From the NCBI RefSeq assembly GCF_021284745.1, contig NZ_CP089925.1, positions 1,240,001 through 1,304,000 of the forward strand: a DNA stretch of 64,000 bases. Direction: 5' to 3'. Both the position numbers and the translations under genes were made by a program. Of this stretch, positions 17,011-26,598 are shown piece after piece. A model generated the notes under the pieces. It saw only the letters and a program-made list of their open reading frames with translations. It ran no database searches and was not told where the DNA came from. Position 1 is the stretch's first letter; every line of letters begins with the position of its first letter. Source of the DNA: Lysobacter sp. KIS68-7 (GTDB lineage: Bacteria > Pseudomonadota > Gammaproteobacteria > Xanthomonadales > Xanthomonadaceae).

Positions 17011-17042
17011 TGCGCCGTTCCGCCTCGATGCGGAACGGCGCA
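17011..17042 (+). terminator. 13-base-pair perfect hairpin between the EF-hand and histidine kinase genes
   Basis: A perfect 13-base-pair stem (17011-17023 with 17030-17042, core GCGCCGTTCCGC) with a six-base loop, CTCGAT. No T-run follows, so it may be a non-canonical terminator for the EF-hand gene or a leader structure for the kinase gene that starts 26 bases later. Confidence 0.5.
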
Positions 17043-17067
17043 CGGCTTCGTGTGAAGGGAGATTAAC

Positions 17068-19020
17068 GTGGGCGATGGTCCAATGCGGGGCAGGGGGAAC
17101 GCCATGCCGCACCAGACATCCACGACCGGTCCGGCCGACGCGCGCGACTGGAAGCACGACGACGCCATCTATCGCCGCCTCGTCGGCGCAGTGCCCGATT
17201 ACGCCATCTTCCTGCTCGATCCCGAGGGCTATGTGCGCAGCTGGAACGCCGGCGCGCAACAGATCAAGGGATACGACGAAAACGAGATCATCGGTCGCCA
17301 CTTCTCGGCCTTCTATCCGCCCGAGCAGATCGAACGGCGCTGGCCCGACCACGAACTGAAGATGGCCCGCGAAACCGGGCGCTTCGAAGACGAAGGCTGG
17401 CGCGTCCGCAAGGACGGCACGCGGTTCTGGGCGAACGTGGTCATCACCCGCCTGCTCGACGACGACGGGCAGCTGCTCGGCTTCTCCAAGATCACCCGCG
17501 ACCTCACCACGCGCCGCGAGCAGGAAGTCGCGTTGCGCTGGAGCGAGGAACGCTTCCGCCTGCTGGTGGAAGGCGTGCGCGACTACGCGATCTTCATGCT
17601 CGATCCTACCGGCCACGTGGCCAGCTGGAACATCGGCGCGCAACAGGCCAAGGGTTACACCCCGGAAGAAATCATCGGCCAGCACTTCTCGGTGTTCTAC
17701 CCGCCGGAGGTAGTTGCCAGCGGCTGGCCCGAACGCGAGTTGGAAATCGCACTGGCCGAAGGCCGTTGCGAAGACGAGAACTGGCGCGTGCGCAAGGACG
17801 GCACGCGCTTCTGGGCCAGCGTCGTGATCACCGCGCTGTACGACGCGTCAGGCAAGCACATCGGCTTCGCCAAGGTCACGCGCGATCTCACCGACAAGCG
17901 CCGCGTGCTGGCGTTGGAAGACGAAGGCCGTCGCGTCACGACCTTCCTGGCGATGCTGGGGCACGAGCTGCGCAATCCCCTTGCGCCGATCTCCAACGCC
18001 GTTTCGATCATGCAGCTGGAGCCACTCGAATCCGAGCGCCTGCGTATGTGCCGCGACGTGATCGCGCGCCAGGTGCAACAGATGACGCGCCTGGTGGACG
18101 ACCTGCTCGACGTCGGTCGCATCACGGCGGGGAAGATCCACCTCGACATGCAACCGGTCGAACTCGGTGACGTGTTGCGCGAAGCCATCGAAACCAGCGA
18201 GCCCTTCGCGCGCAGCCGTGCGCAGGCGCTCACGCTCGATGCTTCCGCGGCGCCGGCCTGGGTCGCGGGCGATCGCACGCGCCTGTTGCAGATCGCCAGC
18301 AACCTGATCGGCAACGCCACCAAGTTCACCCAGCGCAACGGAACGATTGCGGCAACGCTGCGCTGCAGCGGGCCCTACGTGGAATTCAGCGTGCTGGACA
18401 ACGGGCCGGGCATCGCGCCGCATCGCTTGCGCGATGTCTTCCGCCTGTTCGTGCAGGGCGACCAGGATGCCGCGCGCTCGCAGGGCGGGCTCGGACTGGG
18501 CCTGAGCCTGGTGCAGCAGTTGGTGACCTTGCACGGTGGCGAGGTCAGTGCGTACAGCGCAGGCCTGGGCAAGGGCGCGGAATTCATCGTGCGCCTGCCC
18601 TTGGTCAAGGCGCCGACCGCGAGCGTGACGGCGACTGTGGATGCTGCGGCCGCACGGGCGCGCAGCGTGCTGGTGGTCGATGACAACCGCGATGCGGCCA
18701 TCACGTTGGCGGCGCTGCTGCAGCAGATGGGGTACCGCACGCAAACCGCGCATGACGCGCATGCCGCGCTCGAAGCGATGCGCGCGCAACGCCCGGACCT
18801 GGCGATCCTCGACATCGGCCTGCCGCAGATCGACGGCATGGCGCTCGCGCACCTGATCCACGCGGAATTCGGGGAATCGTTGCCGCTGATGGCGCTGACG
18901 GGTTACGGGCAGGAGTCCGATCGCGATGCCGCTTTCCACGCCGGCTTCAGCGAATACCTGACCAAGCCGCTCGCACCGGAATCCTTGTCCGACGCGCTCG
19001 TGCGCATCTTCCCGGATTGA
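17068..19020 (+). CDS. PAS-PAS hybrid sensor histidine kinase with receiver domain
   Basis: A protein of 650 residues with no obvious membrane segment, so probably a soluble sensor. Order: PAS 1 (residues ~33-150), PAS 2 (~158-280), HisKA with the phospho-acceptor histidine in FLAMLGHELRNPLAP, HATPase (GNATKFT, DNGPGIAP, GGLGLGLSLV), then a C-terminal receiver (VLVVDDNRDA, phospho-acceptor D in AILDIGLPQIDG, LTGYGQ, TKPL). The two PAS domains are strikingly alike (both carry WRVRKDGTRFWA and HFS.FYPPE), which points to an internal duplication. I use the GTG at 17068 because AAGGGAGA lies just ahead; an ATG at 17104 is the alternative. Confidence 0.9.
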   Translation: MGDGPMRGRGNAMPHQTSTTGPADARDWKHDDAIYRRLVGAVPDYAIFLLDPEGYVRSWNAGAQQIKGYDENEIIGRHFSAFYPPEQIERRWPDHELKMARETGRFEDEGWRVRKDGTRFWANVVITRLLDDDGQLLGFSKITRDLTTRREQEVALRWSEERFRLLVEGVRDYAIFMLDPTGHVASWNIGAQQAKGYTPEEIIGQHFSVFYPPEVVASGWPERELEIALAEGRCEDENWRVRKDGTRFWASVVITALYDASGKHIGFAKVTRDLTDKRRVLALEDEGRRVTTFLAMLGHELRNPLAPISNAVSIMQLEPLESERLRMCRDVIARQVQQMTRLVDDLLDVGRITAGKIHLDMQPVELGDVLREAIETSEPFARSRAQALTLDASAAPAWVAGDRTRLLQIASNLIGNATKFTQRNGTIAATLRCSGPYVEFSVLDNGPGIAPHRLRDVFRLFVQGDQDAARSQGGLGLGLSLVQQLVTLHGGEVSAYSAGLGKGAEFIVRLPLVKAPTASVTATVDAAAARARSVLVVDDNRDAAITLAALLQQMGYRTQTAHDAHAALEAMRAQRPDLAILDIGLPQIDGMALAHLIHAEFGESLPLMALTGYGQESDRDAAFHAGFSEYLTKPLAPESLSDALVRIFPD

Positions 19021-19029
19021 TCGAAGGCC

Positions 19030-19578
19030 TCAGCGCCGCGTGACGAATTCGCGCCGCACCCACTGGTCGATCATCCGCTTCTCGTAGCGCAGCGTGTCCG
19101 ACGAGGGCAGCGGCGGCGGGCTCATCAGGTACGCGAGGTCGGCAAGCTTGCGATCGCCTTCGGCGACCACGTTGCCGTTCGCATCCAGGTGGCGGAAGCG
19201 CAGTTGGATGCGCGGCGGGTAGGTATCGCGCAGGATGCGCAGGTCGCTCGTCGCGCCGTAACTCCACTCGTATTGCCCCGCGCGCTGGATGTCGAGGATC
19301 TGCACGTCGACCTTGTCGCCTGCGGGGACCGCGCGTGCGGTGCTCGCGGCCATGTAGTCGGCGAGCTTCACCACCCAATCGCCTTCGGAGGCGAGTCTGG
19401 GGTTAGTGCTGTAGCGGATCTCGGTGAATTGCGCCGGGTCGGTCCAGGAGACGGTGACGGGGGTGCCTTCGCCGACGGCGTGGGGCAGGGCAGGATCGGT
19501 GACCCGCGTGATCCCGCCCGTGGCACAGGCGGTCAGCACCCCGGCCAGGGCCAGGCTGAGGAGGCGATGGGACTTCAT
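19030..19578 (-). CDS. DUF3016-family lipoprotein
   Basis: A protein of 182 residues. A signal peptide with lipobox LTAC (C18) is followed by VTVSWTDPAQFTEIRYS and the DTYPPRIQLRFR motif typical of DUF3016, a family found mainly in Xanthomonadaceae and some other gammaproteobacteria. Predicted to be anchored in the outer membrane facing the periplasm; the role is unknown. It is convergent with the kinase gene (gap nine bases) and divergent from the second EF-hand gene. Confidence 0.8.
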   Translation of the reverse strand: MKSHRLLSLALAGVLTACATGGITRVTDPALPHAVGEGTPVTVSWTDPAQFTEIRYSTNPRLASEGDWVVKLADYMAASTARAVPAGDKVDVQILDIQRAGQYEWSYGATSDLRILRDTYPPRIQLRFRHLDANGNVVAEGDRKLADLAYLMSPPPLPSSDTLRYEKRMIDQWVRREFVTRR

Positions 19579-19739
19579 GGCGGGACTCCGGAAACGCGGG
19601 GGACGCATACAAGAGTGTGTGTCCGGGCGGGCCGGGGTTCAACGCGCCCCGGCCGTCCTTATTGCCGGGTTCAGCGTCTTGACGGCCGCTTGATGAACAC
19701 GGGTCCAGCCTGCCGCGATTCCCCCGACCGGAGTGCGTC

Positions 19740-20219
19740 ATGAACACCGCTGCGATCCGCGTTTTCGGCATGGCCCTGGCCCTGGGTTCCCTGCTCATCG
19801 GGACCTGCGCCGCGCACGGGCAATACAACCCGACCACCACCACGCCGCGCACCAACAACCCCGTGCCTGCGTCCGTGCGCTTGCCGCAGAGCGCCGAGCA
19901 GCGCCTGGCGGCGATGGACAAGGACGGCAACGGCACGATCAGCGAAGACGAATACGAAGACGCCATGCGCAACGTCTTCCGCGACCTCGATGCCGACCAC
20001 AACAATCGCGTCAGCGCCGACGAACTCTCCAGCGCGAGCGCGCCGCAGCAACAAGGCATGCTCTCCCCGGCCGATCGCATCCGTCGCATCGACATGAACA
20101 ACGACGGCGAACTCACCGAGGAAGAACTCAATCGCGGCGCGGAGAAGGCCTTCCACATCCTGGACACCAACGGCGACGACGCCCTGGACCTGGGCGAGCT
20201 GAAATCCGGCGGCGGTTGA
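19740..20219 (+). CDS. exported EF-hand calcium-binding protein
   Basis: A protein of 159 residues. Signal peptide residues 1-26 (ending CAAHG). EF-hand loops are seen at DKDGNGTISEDEY, DADHNNRVSADEL, DMNNDGELTEEEL and DTNGDDALDLGEL. It resembles the protein at 16503-16934 in design, but the sequences outside the loops differ, so this is a related family member, not a recent copy. Probably periplasmic. It ends 55 bases before the diguanylate cyclase gene. Confidence 0.85.
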   Translation: MNTAAIRVFGMALALGSLLIGTCAAHGQYNPTTTTPRTNNPVPASVRLPQSAEQRLAAMDKDGNGTISEDEYEDAMRNVFRDLDADHNNRVSADELSSASAPQQQGMLSPADRIRRIDMNNDGELTEEELNRGAEKAFHILDTNGDDALDLGELKSGGG

Positions 20220-20240
20220 TCCACGCGCCTCCGGCCCGGC

Positions 20241-20272
20241 TAGACTGCCCCCCAGCGATCCCTGGGGGGAGG
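20241..20272 (+). promoter_or_regulatory. TAGACT box and hairpin at the ribosome site of the diguanylate cyclase gene
   Basis: TAGACT (20241-20246) resembles a -10 box, with TTGATC 19 bases upstream as a possible -35. A perfect 8-base-pair stem, CCCCCCAG/CTGGGGGG (20248-20269, six-base loop), runs into the ribosome site GGAGG (20268-20272). If transcription starts upstream of the stem, pairing would mask part of that site. Confidence 0.4.
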
Positions 20273-20274
20273 CG

Positions 20275-21381
20275 ATGGCCGGTCCGGAGGGCGACACCTA
20301 CAGCGAGCACCCGGGCCCGGCGGACGACGTCGTGGCCGAAGGGGGCTTCCGCGCCCGGCTCACCGAGCTGTTGGCCGAAGTCTCGCGCGAGGCGCTGGAA
20401 GGCGAAGACCTCGAAGCCGTGCTGCGCCACATCGTCGATTGCCTCGTGCGCAACCTGCCCGTGGGCATCGCCAGCATCATCCTCCTCGACGACGAAGGCA
20501 CCACCTTCATCCAGGAGGTGTGGGCCGGCGAACTTGCGCTGTCCTCGACCGACCTCGCGCCGAACTGGCCGGTGACCATCGGTGCGGCCGGGCGCTGCGC
20601 GCGCACCGGGCAGGCGCAACTGATCACCGACGTCGCCACGGATCCGGACTACGTGCCGGGCAACCCGGCCGTGCTGTCGGAATACCTGGTGCCGATCCGC
20701 CATCGTGCGCGCCTGCATGGCGTGCTCAACATCGAAACCACGCGCGCGGATTTCTTCGATGCGCAGGCGCGCAGCGTGTTCGACGCGATCGCGGTGCAGG
20801 TCGCCGGCGCGATCCATCTCTCCCGCGTGGTGGCCGAACTCGAAACGGCCAATCGCAAGCTCGAACTGCTGTCGATGATGGACGGCCTGACCGGCATTGC
20901 GAACCGCCGCTGCTTCGACCAGCGCCTGGCGGCCGAGTGGGAATGGCTGCAGGGCGAAGGCCGCGAGCTGGCGCTGGTGCTCGTCGACGCCGATGCGTTC
21001 AAGCCGCTCAACGATGCGCACGGACACTTGTACGGCGATGAATGCCTGCGCGAACTCGCGCGCATCTGCACGCGCTTTGCCGACGGGCCCGATGATCTCG
21101 TCGCGCGCTTCGGTGGCGAGGAGCTCGTGTTGCTGTTGCCGGGACGCGACCTCACGGCCGCTTCCACGCTGGCCGAATGGATCCGGCGCGAAGTGGAAGC
21201 CGTGGCGATGCCGCATACCAATTCGCAGGTGGCGCCCTACGTGACCGTGAGTGCCGGGGTGAGCGCCGTGCGCCCCACCAAGGCCGTTTCGCCCGAGCAC
21301 TTGATCGATGCCGCCGACCGCGCGCTGTATGCGGCCAAGGCGCAGGGCCGCAATCGCGTGGTGGTGCGTTCGGTCGTGTGA
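20275..21381 (+). CDS. GAF-GGDEF diguanylate cyclase
   Basis: A protein of 368 residues, cytoplasmic. A GAF domain spans about residues 20-185 ([41 protein letters not shown]). A GGDEF domain spans residues 200-365: [30 protein letters not shown] and [13 protein letters not shown], which is a GGEEL active site. It should convert two GTP to c-di-GMP in response to a ligand bound by GAF. A product-inhibition RxxD is not evident ahead of the signature. The start follows a GGGGGGAGG site. Confidence 0.92.
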   Translation: MAGPEGDTYSEHPGPADDVVAEGGFRARLTELLAEVSREALEGEDLEAVLRHIVDCLVRNLPVGIASIILLDDEGTTFIQEVWAGELALSSTDLAPNWPVTIGAAGRCARTGQAQLITDVATDPDYVPGNPAVLSEYLVPIRHRARLHGVLNIETTRADFFDAQARSVFDAIAVQVAGAIHLSRVVAELETANRKLELLSMMDGLTGIANRRCFDQRLAAEWEWLQGEGRELALVLVDADAFKPLNDAHGHLYGDECLRELARICTRFADGPDDLVARFGGEELVLLLPGRDLTAASTLAEWIRREVEAVAMPHTNSQVAPYVTVSAGVSAVRPTKAVSPEHLIDAADRALYAAKAQGRNRVVVRSVV

Positions 21382-21485
21382 TTGCCCCGAATGCGGGACG
21401 GTGATTCCGCGTTATCCAGTCTTATCGCTGTCGCCATCTGCCTCTAGCCTTGGTCGTCCCCGTTCTCCCCCAAACGAGGTCGACC

Positions 21486-21587
21486 ATGCGCTCGAATCGA
21501 CGCCGCGGTGTCATCGCCGCTCTTTCCCGTTTCCTCCGCCAGATGTTCGCCCCTCGTGCCGCCAGGAGTGTCGGCGAGCTGGGATGA
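21486..21587 (+). CDS. candidate 33-residue cationic small protein
   Basis: A short open frame, [20 protein letters not shown] to the end GELG, with a GAGGTCG ribosome-like site at the proper distance. It is arginine-rich with an amphipathic middle. It lies in the 238-base gap between the cyclase and the ABC transporter genes. There is no family match to rely on, so it may be spurious. Confidence 0.3.
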   Translation: MRSNRRRGVIAALSRFLRQMFAPRAARSVGELG

Positions 21588-21619
21588 ACGATGCCGGGCG
21601 AGTTCTGTACGATCCGCGG

Positions 21620-22545
<926 letters not shown>

Positions 22546-22549
<4 letters not shown>

Positions 22550-23313
22550 TCGTGAATACCCATGCGATCAAGGCCATCTACAGGTTCGAGATGGCGCGCA
22601 CATTCCGCACGACGCTGGAAAGCATCCTGTCGCCGGTGCTGTCGACGTCGCTGTACTTCATCGTCTTCGGCGCGGCGATCGGCTCGCGCATGGGCGACGT
22701 GGGTGGCGTGAGCTACGGGGCCTTCATCATCCCCGGGCTGATCATGCTGTCCTTGCTCAACGAGAGCATTTCCAACGCGTCCTTCGGCATCTACCTGCCA
22801 AAGTGGTCGGGCACGATCTTCGAACTGCTGTCGGCGCCGGTGTCCTACCTGGAGGCGGTGATCGGCTACGTCGGTGCGGCGGCGACCAAGTCGCTGATGC
22901 TCGGCGTGCTGATCCTGGTCACGGCGCGGGCCTTCGTGCCCTACGAAATCCAGCATCCGTTCTGGATGCTGTGCTTCCTGTTCCTCACGGCGATCACCTT
23001 CAGCCTGTTCGGTTTCATCATCGGCATCTGGGCGGACAGCTTCCAGCGCCTGCAGGTGATCCCGTTGCTGATCATCACGCCGCTCACCTTCCTCGGCGGC
23101 GCGTTCTATTCGATCGACATGCTGCCCGAGCCGTGGCGTACGTTCACGCTGGTCAATCCGGTGGTGTATCTCATCAGCGGGATGCGCTGGAGTTTCTACG
23201 GCATCTCGGACGTCAACGTGGGATTGAGCGCCGCTGCAATCGTCGGCTTCCTGATCCTGTGCCTGCTGACCGTGTGGTGGATCTTCCGAACGGGCTACAA
23301 GCTCAAGGCGTGA
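22546..23313 (+). CDS. ABC-2 type transporter permease
   Basis: A protein of 255 residues with six membrane segments; [29 protein letters not shown] and the later [19 protein letters not shown] are signatures of ABC2_membrane permeases (YadH-like). With the preceding ATPase it forms an inner-membrane exporter. Translation is coupled through ATGA. The 3' end overlaps the convergent HNH gene by eleven bases. Confidence 0.92.
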
Positions 23314-23656
23314 AGCGGAGCAGGGTCGCCGTGAACCAGCGCGCTGCCGCGACTTCCCGTTGGACGTGCTCGCGGTAGAGGTCGGCGGGGAGCGGTTGCT
23401 CCATTTCGTGGCGCGCGATGTTGCAGTGACGACACGCGGCGACGATGTTGCGACGTTCCTCGCCGCCGTCGCGACGCGCCACCATGTGCTCCGCGGTGCA
23501 CTGGAAATGGCCGCAGTCTTCCAGACGCAGGCCGTGTTGTTCGGCGAAGCCGGCGGGGTTCTTCGACCACATCGGCGCGTTGCAGTAGTGGCAGCGGTGT
23601 TGCTGGCGACGCGCCGCGACCTTTCGAAAGCGCCGGAGCTTGTGGTTGTTGGCCAT
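23303..23656 (-). CDS. HNH endonuclease-like protein
   Basis: A protein of 117 residues. A zinc-binding HNH pattern is seen: CHYCNAPM (first CxxC), then [18 protein letters not shown] containing the catalytic-type histidine, then [14 protein letters not shown] (second CxxC). It would be a small metal-dependent DNA endonuclease, but the cellular role is not known; such proteins are common as lone genes in this family of bacteria. It is last of four genes on the minus strand (DUF4031, DUF3297, YciI, HNH), 12 bases after YciI. Confidence 0.85.
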   Translation of the reverse strand: MANNHKLRRFRKVAARRQQHRCHYCNAPMWSKNPAGFAEQHGLRLEDCGHFQCTAEHMVARRDGGEERRNIVAACRHCNIARHEMEQPLPADLYREHVQREVAAARWFTATLLRFTP

Positions 23657-23668
23657 GGCTGCCGTCGA

Positions 23669-24043
23669 TCAGGCGCCCACGCGCTTGCGCACGATGTCGA
23701 TGTCGCGCACGGGGCGCACTTCGATGCAGCCCGTCTGCGCCCAGGGGAATTCGGCGGCGATGCGCACGGCTTCCTCGATGTCGTCGGCTTCGATCAGGTT
23801 GAAGCCGCCAAGCAATTCCTTCGTCTCCGCGAACGGACCATCGATCACGCTGGTCTTGCCGTTGCGGATGCGCACGGCGCGCGCCGTCGACGGCGCTTCC
23901 AGTTGCTGGAAACCGAGCAGCGTGCCGTCGCGCTGCAGTTCGTCGGCGTGTTCCAGGCACGACTTCATCATCGTGTCGTAACGGCCGGGCGGCAGCGCGT
24001 CCATCAATTCGGTGTCGGTGTAGACCAGCAGCAGGAACTGCAT
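23669..24043 (-). CDS. YciI-family (DGPF domain) protein
   Basis: A protein of 124 residues. MQFLLLVYTDTELMDALP at the start, the DGPFAETKELLGGFNLIEADD motif in the middle, and the C-terminal GCIEVRPVRDID are characteristic of the DGPF/YCII family. These cytoplasmic dimeric alpha/beta proteins often accompany ECF sigma factors or act as small enzymes; the reaction is unknown. It lies 22 bases after the DUF3297 gene in the same minus-strand run. Confidence 0.88.
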   Translation of the reverse strand: MQFLLLVYTDTELMDALPPGRYDTMMKSCLEHADELQRDGTLLGFQQLEAPSTARAVRIRNGKTSVIDGPFAETKELLGGFNLIEADDIEEAVRIAAEFPWAQTGCIEVRPVRDIDIVRKRVGA

Positions 24044-24065
24044 CGGCGGACTCCGTGGCGTGCGA

Positions 24066-24320
24066 TCAGTCTTGCTGTTCGGTCGGCGAAAGGAACCAGG
24101 CTTCCACCTTGCCCTTCACCTTCATCGTCATCGGCTGGCCGTGGCGGTCCAGCGACTTGCCCACCGGCAGGCGCACCCAGCCTTCGCTGATGCAGTATTC
24201 CTCGACGTTGTGACGCTCCACGCCGTTGAACTTGATGCCGATGCCGCGCTCGAGCGCGGAGGCGTCATGGAACTTGCTGCGCGGGTCGTTGGAGAGGTGG
24301 TCGGGGGGCGTGTCGGTCAT
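24066..24320 (-). CDS. DUF3297 protein
   Basis: A protein of 84 residues, MTDTPPDHLSNDPRSKFHDA followed by GIGIKFNGVERHNVEEYCISEGWVR, the standard DUF3297 sequence. The family is widespread in proteobacteria; no function is established. Soluble and cytoplasmic. It sits between DUF4031 and YciI genes with gaps of 32 and 22 bases. Confidence 0.88.
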   Translation of the reverse strand: MTDTPPDHLSNDPRSKFHDASALERGIGIKFNGVERHNVEEYCISEGWVRLPVGKSLDRHGQPMTMKVKGKVEAWFLSPTEQQD

Positions 24321-24352
24321 GGCGGGCGGTGCTTGGTTGGAAAGCCCGCATT

Positions 24353-24637
24353 CTACGGCGCCTCGCCGCGCCCTTGCGCCTTGGCCCGCGCGATCACGCG
24401 GTGGACCAGCTCGCGGTCCGCATGGCGGGAGATTGCGACGACCCCGAGGACGATCGCGCGTTCACGCATCTCGGCATCCACGTCGTAGTGGGCCCCGCTG
24501 GTCTTGTCCTGGAAGGCGCGGCGCGGCATGCCCAGCGCCTGCGCCATCGCATGGAGCTCGTCCAGGGTGTCGGCCATCAGGTGCGCCCAGCGGCGGCCGC
24601 GCCAGAGGGTCACCGCGTTGTCGACGTAGACCGTCAT
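24353..24637 (-). CDS. DUF4031 protein
   Basis: A protein of 94 residues, MTVYVDNAVTLWRGRRWAHL with FQDKTSGAHYDVDAEMRERAI, matching DUF4031. The function is unknown; relatives are short cytoplasmic proteins. I start at the ATG just before the conserved TVYVDNA; an upstream in-frame Met would add 19 residues unlike the family. It is first of the minus-strand run, with 59 bases separating it from the divergent ABC exporter gene. Confidence 0.85.
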   Translation of the reverse strand: MTVYVDNAVTLWRGRRWAHLMADTLDELHAMAQALGMPRRAFQDKTSGAHYDVDAEMRERAIVLGVVAISRHADRELVHRVIARAKAQGRGEAP

Positions 24638-24696
24638 GCGGCGCAGGATGGCCGCCGGCATTGCATCTTGTCCACCGCGCCGCCACATCCCCACCC

Positions 24697-26598
24697 ATGC
24701 AGAGCCCCGACGAAACGCCGACCCCGCCGCCCATCGCCTCGGACGACATCGCGGCCGCCCCCGATGAAGTCGCCGGCAGCGCGCCCGTCGCGCGGGCGCA
24801 GGGCGCGCGCGGCGATTGGCAGGTGTTGTCCACGCTGCTGCCGTTCCTGAAGCCCTTCACGGCGCGCATCGCCTTCGCGCTCGCCCTGGTGCTGGCCGGC
24901 AAGCTGGCCAACCTGGTGGTGCCGATGGTGCTCAAGCAGCTCGTCGACGGGCTGAACATGCCGAAGAGCTTGCTCGTGCTGCCCGTGGGCCTGTTGCTCG
25001 CCTACGGCGCCTCGCGCGTGTCGGTCACGCTGTTCACCGAATTGCGCCAGGTCGTGTTCGCGCGCGTGATGGCGCGTGTGTCACGGCGCGTGACGCTGCA
25101 GGTGTTCCGCCACCTGCACGCGTTGTCCCTGCGCTTCCACCTGGCGCGCCGCACCGGCGGCGTGGCGCGCGACGTCGAACGCGGCGGCACCGCCATCTCC
25201 GACCTGCTCGACTGGACGCTGTACACGATCGTCCCGACGATCGTGGAGATCGCGATGGTCACGGCGGTGCTTGCGTACTACTACGACTGGGGCTTCGTCG
25301 GCATCACGTTCGTCACGCTCATCGCATATGTCGCCTTCACCGTCTCGATCACCGAATGGCGCACGCGCTACTACCGCGCCGCGGTGGAAGCGGACACCAA
25401 GGCGAACGAGCGGGCCGTGGACTCGCTGCTCAACTACGAGACCGTGAAGTACTTCGGCAACGAGGAGCACGAAGCGCGCCGCTACGACGAAAACCTGCAG
25501 CGCCTGGAAAACGCGTCGGTGATGAGCCGCAAGACGCTCGCGGTGCTCAACCTCGGGCAGACCGCGATCGTCGCGCTGGGCGTGTCCGCGATGATGTGGC
25601 GCGCGGCGGCGGGCGTGGTGGCGGGCCACATGACCGTCGGCGACCTGGTGCTGGTCAATGCCTACCTGCTGCAGCTCTCCGCACCGCTGAACATGCTCGG
25701 CATGATGTATCGCGAAGTGAAGCAGGCGATGACCAACCTCGAGCGCCTGTTCGGCCTGCTCGACGAGCGCCAGGACGTGCAGGATCGCGCGGACGCCGTG
25801 CCGCTGCATGCCACGCAACCGAGCGTGCGTTTCGAACGCGTGCGCTTCGCCTACGACCCGCGCCGCCAGATCCTGCGCGACGTGGATTTCAGCATCGCGC
25901 CGGGCGCGACCGTCGCGGTGGTGGGGCACTCGGGGTCCGGCAAGTCAACGCTCGCGCGCCTGCTCTATCGCTTCTACGACGTCGACGGCGGCCGCATCGC
26001 CATCACCGACGCGGCGGGCGTGGACCGCGACATCCGCGACTACACGCAGCATTCGGTGCGTGCGGCCATCGCCATCGTTCCGCAGGACACGGTGCTGTTC
26101 AACGACACGATCTACTACAACATCGAGTACGGCCGGCCGGGTGCGACGCGCGAGGAAGTCGAACATGCCGCGCGCGCGGCGCACATCCACGAGTTGATCT
26201 CCGGACTGCCGGACGGTTACGACACCGAAGTGGGCGAGCGCGGCCTGAAGCTTTCCGGTGGCGAAAAGCAACGCGTGGCCATCGCGCGTGCGCTGCTGAA
26301 GAATCCTGCGATCCTGATCTTCGACGAAGCGACCTCGGCGCTCGATTCGCGTTCGGAAAAGGCGATCCAATCCGAGCTGGATCGCATCGCCCTCGGTCGC
26401 ACGACGCTCACCATCGCCCATCGCCTGTCCACGGTGATGGATGCCGACGAGATCCTGGTGATGGATGCAGGTCGCATCGTCGAGCGCGGCACGCATCCCG
26501 ACCTGATCGCACGGCAGGGCCATTACGCGCAGATGTGGAAGCTGCAGCAGCAGGAGCGCCAGGCCGAAGCGCTCGAGCACGGCGAGGCGAGCGCCTGA
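24697..26598 (+). CDS. ATM1/HMT1-type ABC exporter (fused permease-ATPase)
   Basis: A protein of 633 residues. Residues ~45-350 form a six-helix exporter domain, with the family motif NYETVKYFGNEEHEARRYDE. The ATPase domain has Walker A VGHSGSGKSTL, signature LSGGEKQRVAIARAL, Walker B ILIFDEATSALD and switch TIAHRLST. Relatives (ATM1, ABCB7 and bacterial homologues) export glutathione-linked sulfur or metal conjugates; this substrate is inferred from family resemblance. The N-terminal ~40 residues are Pro/Ala-rich and variable. The ATG overlaps no other gene; the stop overlaps the next start in TGATG. Confidence 0.92.
   Translation: MQSPDETPTPPPIASDDIAAAPDEVAGSAPVARAQGARGDWQVLSTLLPFLKPFTARIAFALALVLAGKLANLVVPMVLKQLVDGLNMPKSLLVLPVGLLLAYGASRVSVTLFTELRQVVFARVMARVSRRVTLQVFRHLHALSLRFHLARRTGGVARDVERGGTAISDLLDWTLYTIVPTIVEIAMVTAVLAYYYDWGFVGITFVTLIAYVAFTVSITEWRTRYYRAAVEADTKANERAVDSLLNYETVKYFGNEEHEARRYDENLQRLENASVMSRKTLAVLNLGQTAIVALGVSAMMWRAAAGVVAGHMTVGDLVLVNAYLLQLSAPLNMLGMMYREVKQAMTNLERLFGLLDERQDVQDRADAVPLHATQPSVRFERVRFAYDPRRQILRDVDFSIAPGATVAVVGHSGSGKSTLARLLYRFYDVDGGRIAITDAAGVDRDIRDYTQHSVRAAIAIVPQDTVLFNDTIYYNIEYGRPGATREEVEHAARAAHIHELISGLPDGYDTEVGERGLKLSGGEKQRVAIARALLKNPAILIFDEATSALDSRSEKAIQSELDRIALGRTTLTIAHRLSTVMDADEILVMDAGRIVERGTHPDLIARQGHYAQMWKLQQQERQAEALEHGEASA

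Noticed and set aside
24226-24697. An N-terminal extension of the ATM1-type exporter back to 24226
   Set aside because: It would run antisense through the DUF4031 and DUF3297 genes, and its sequence is low-complexity Gly/Arg/Pro.
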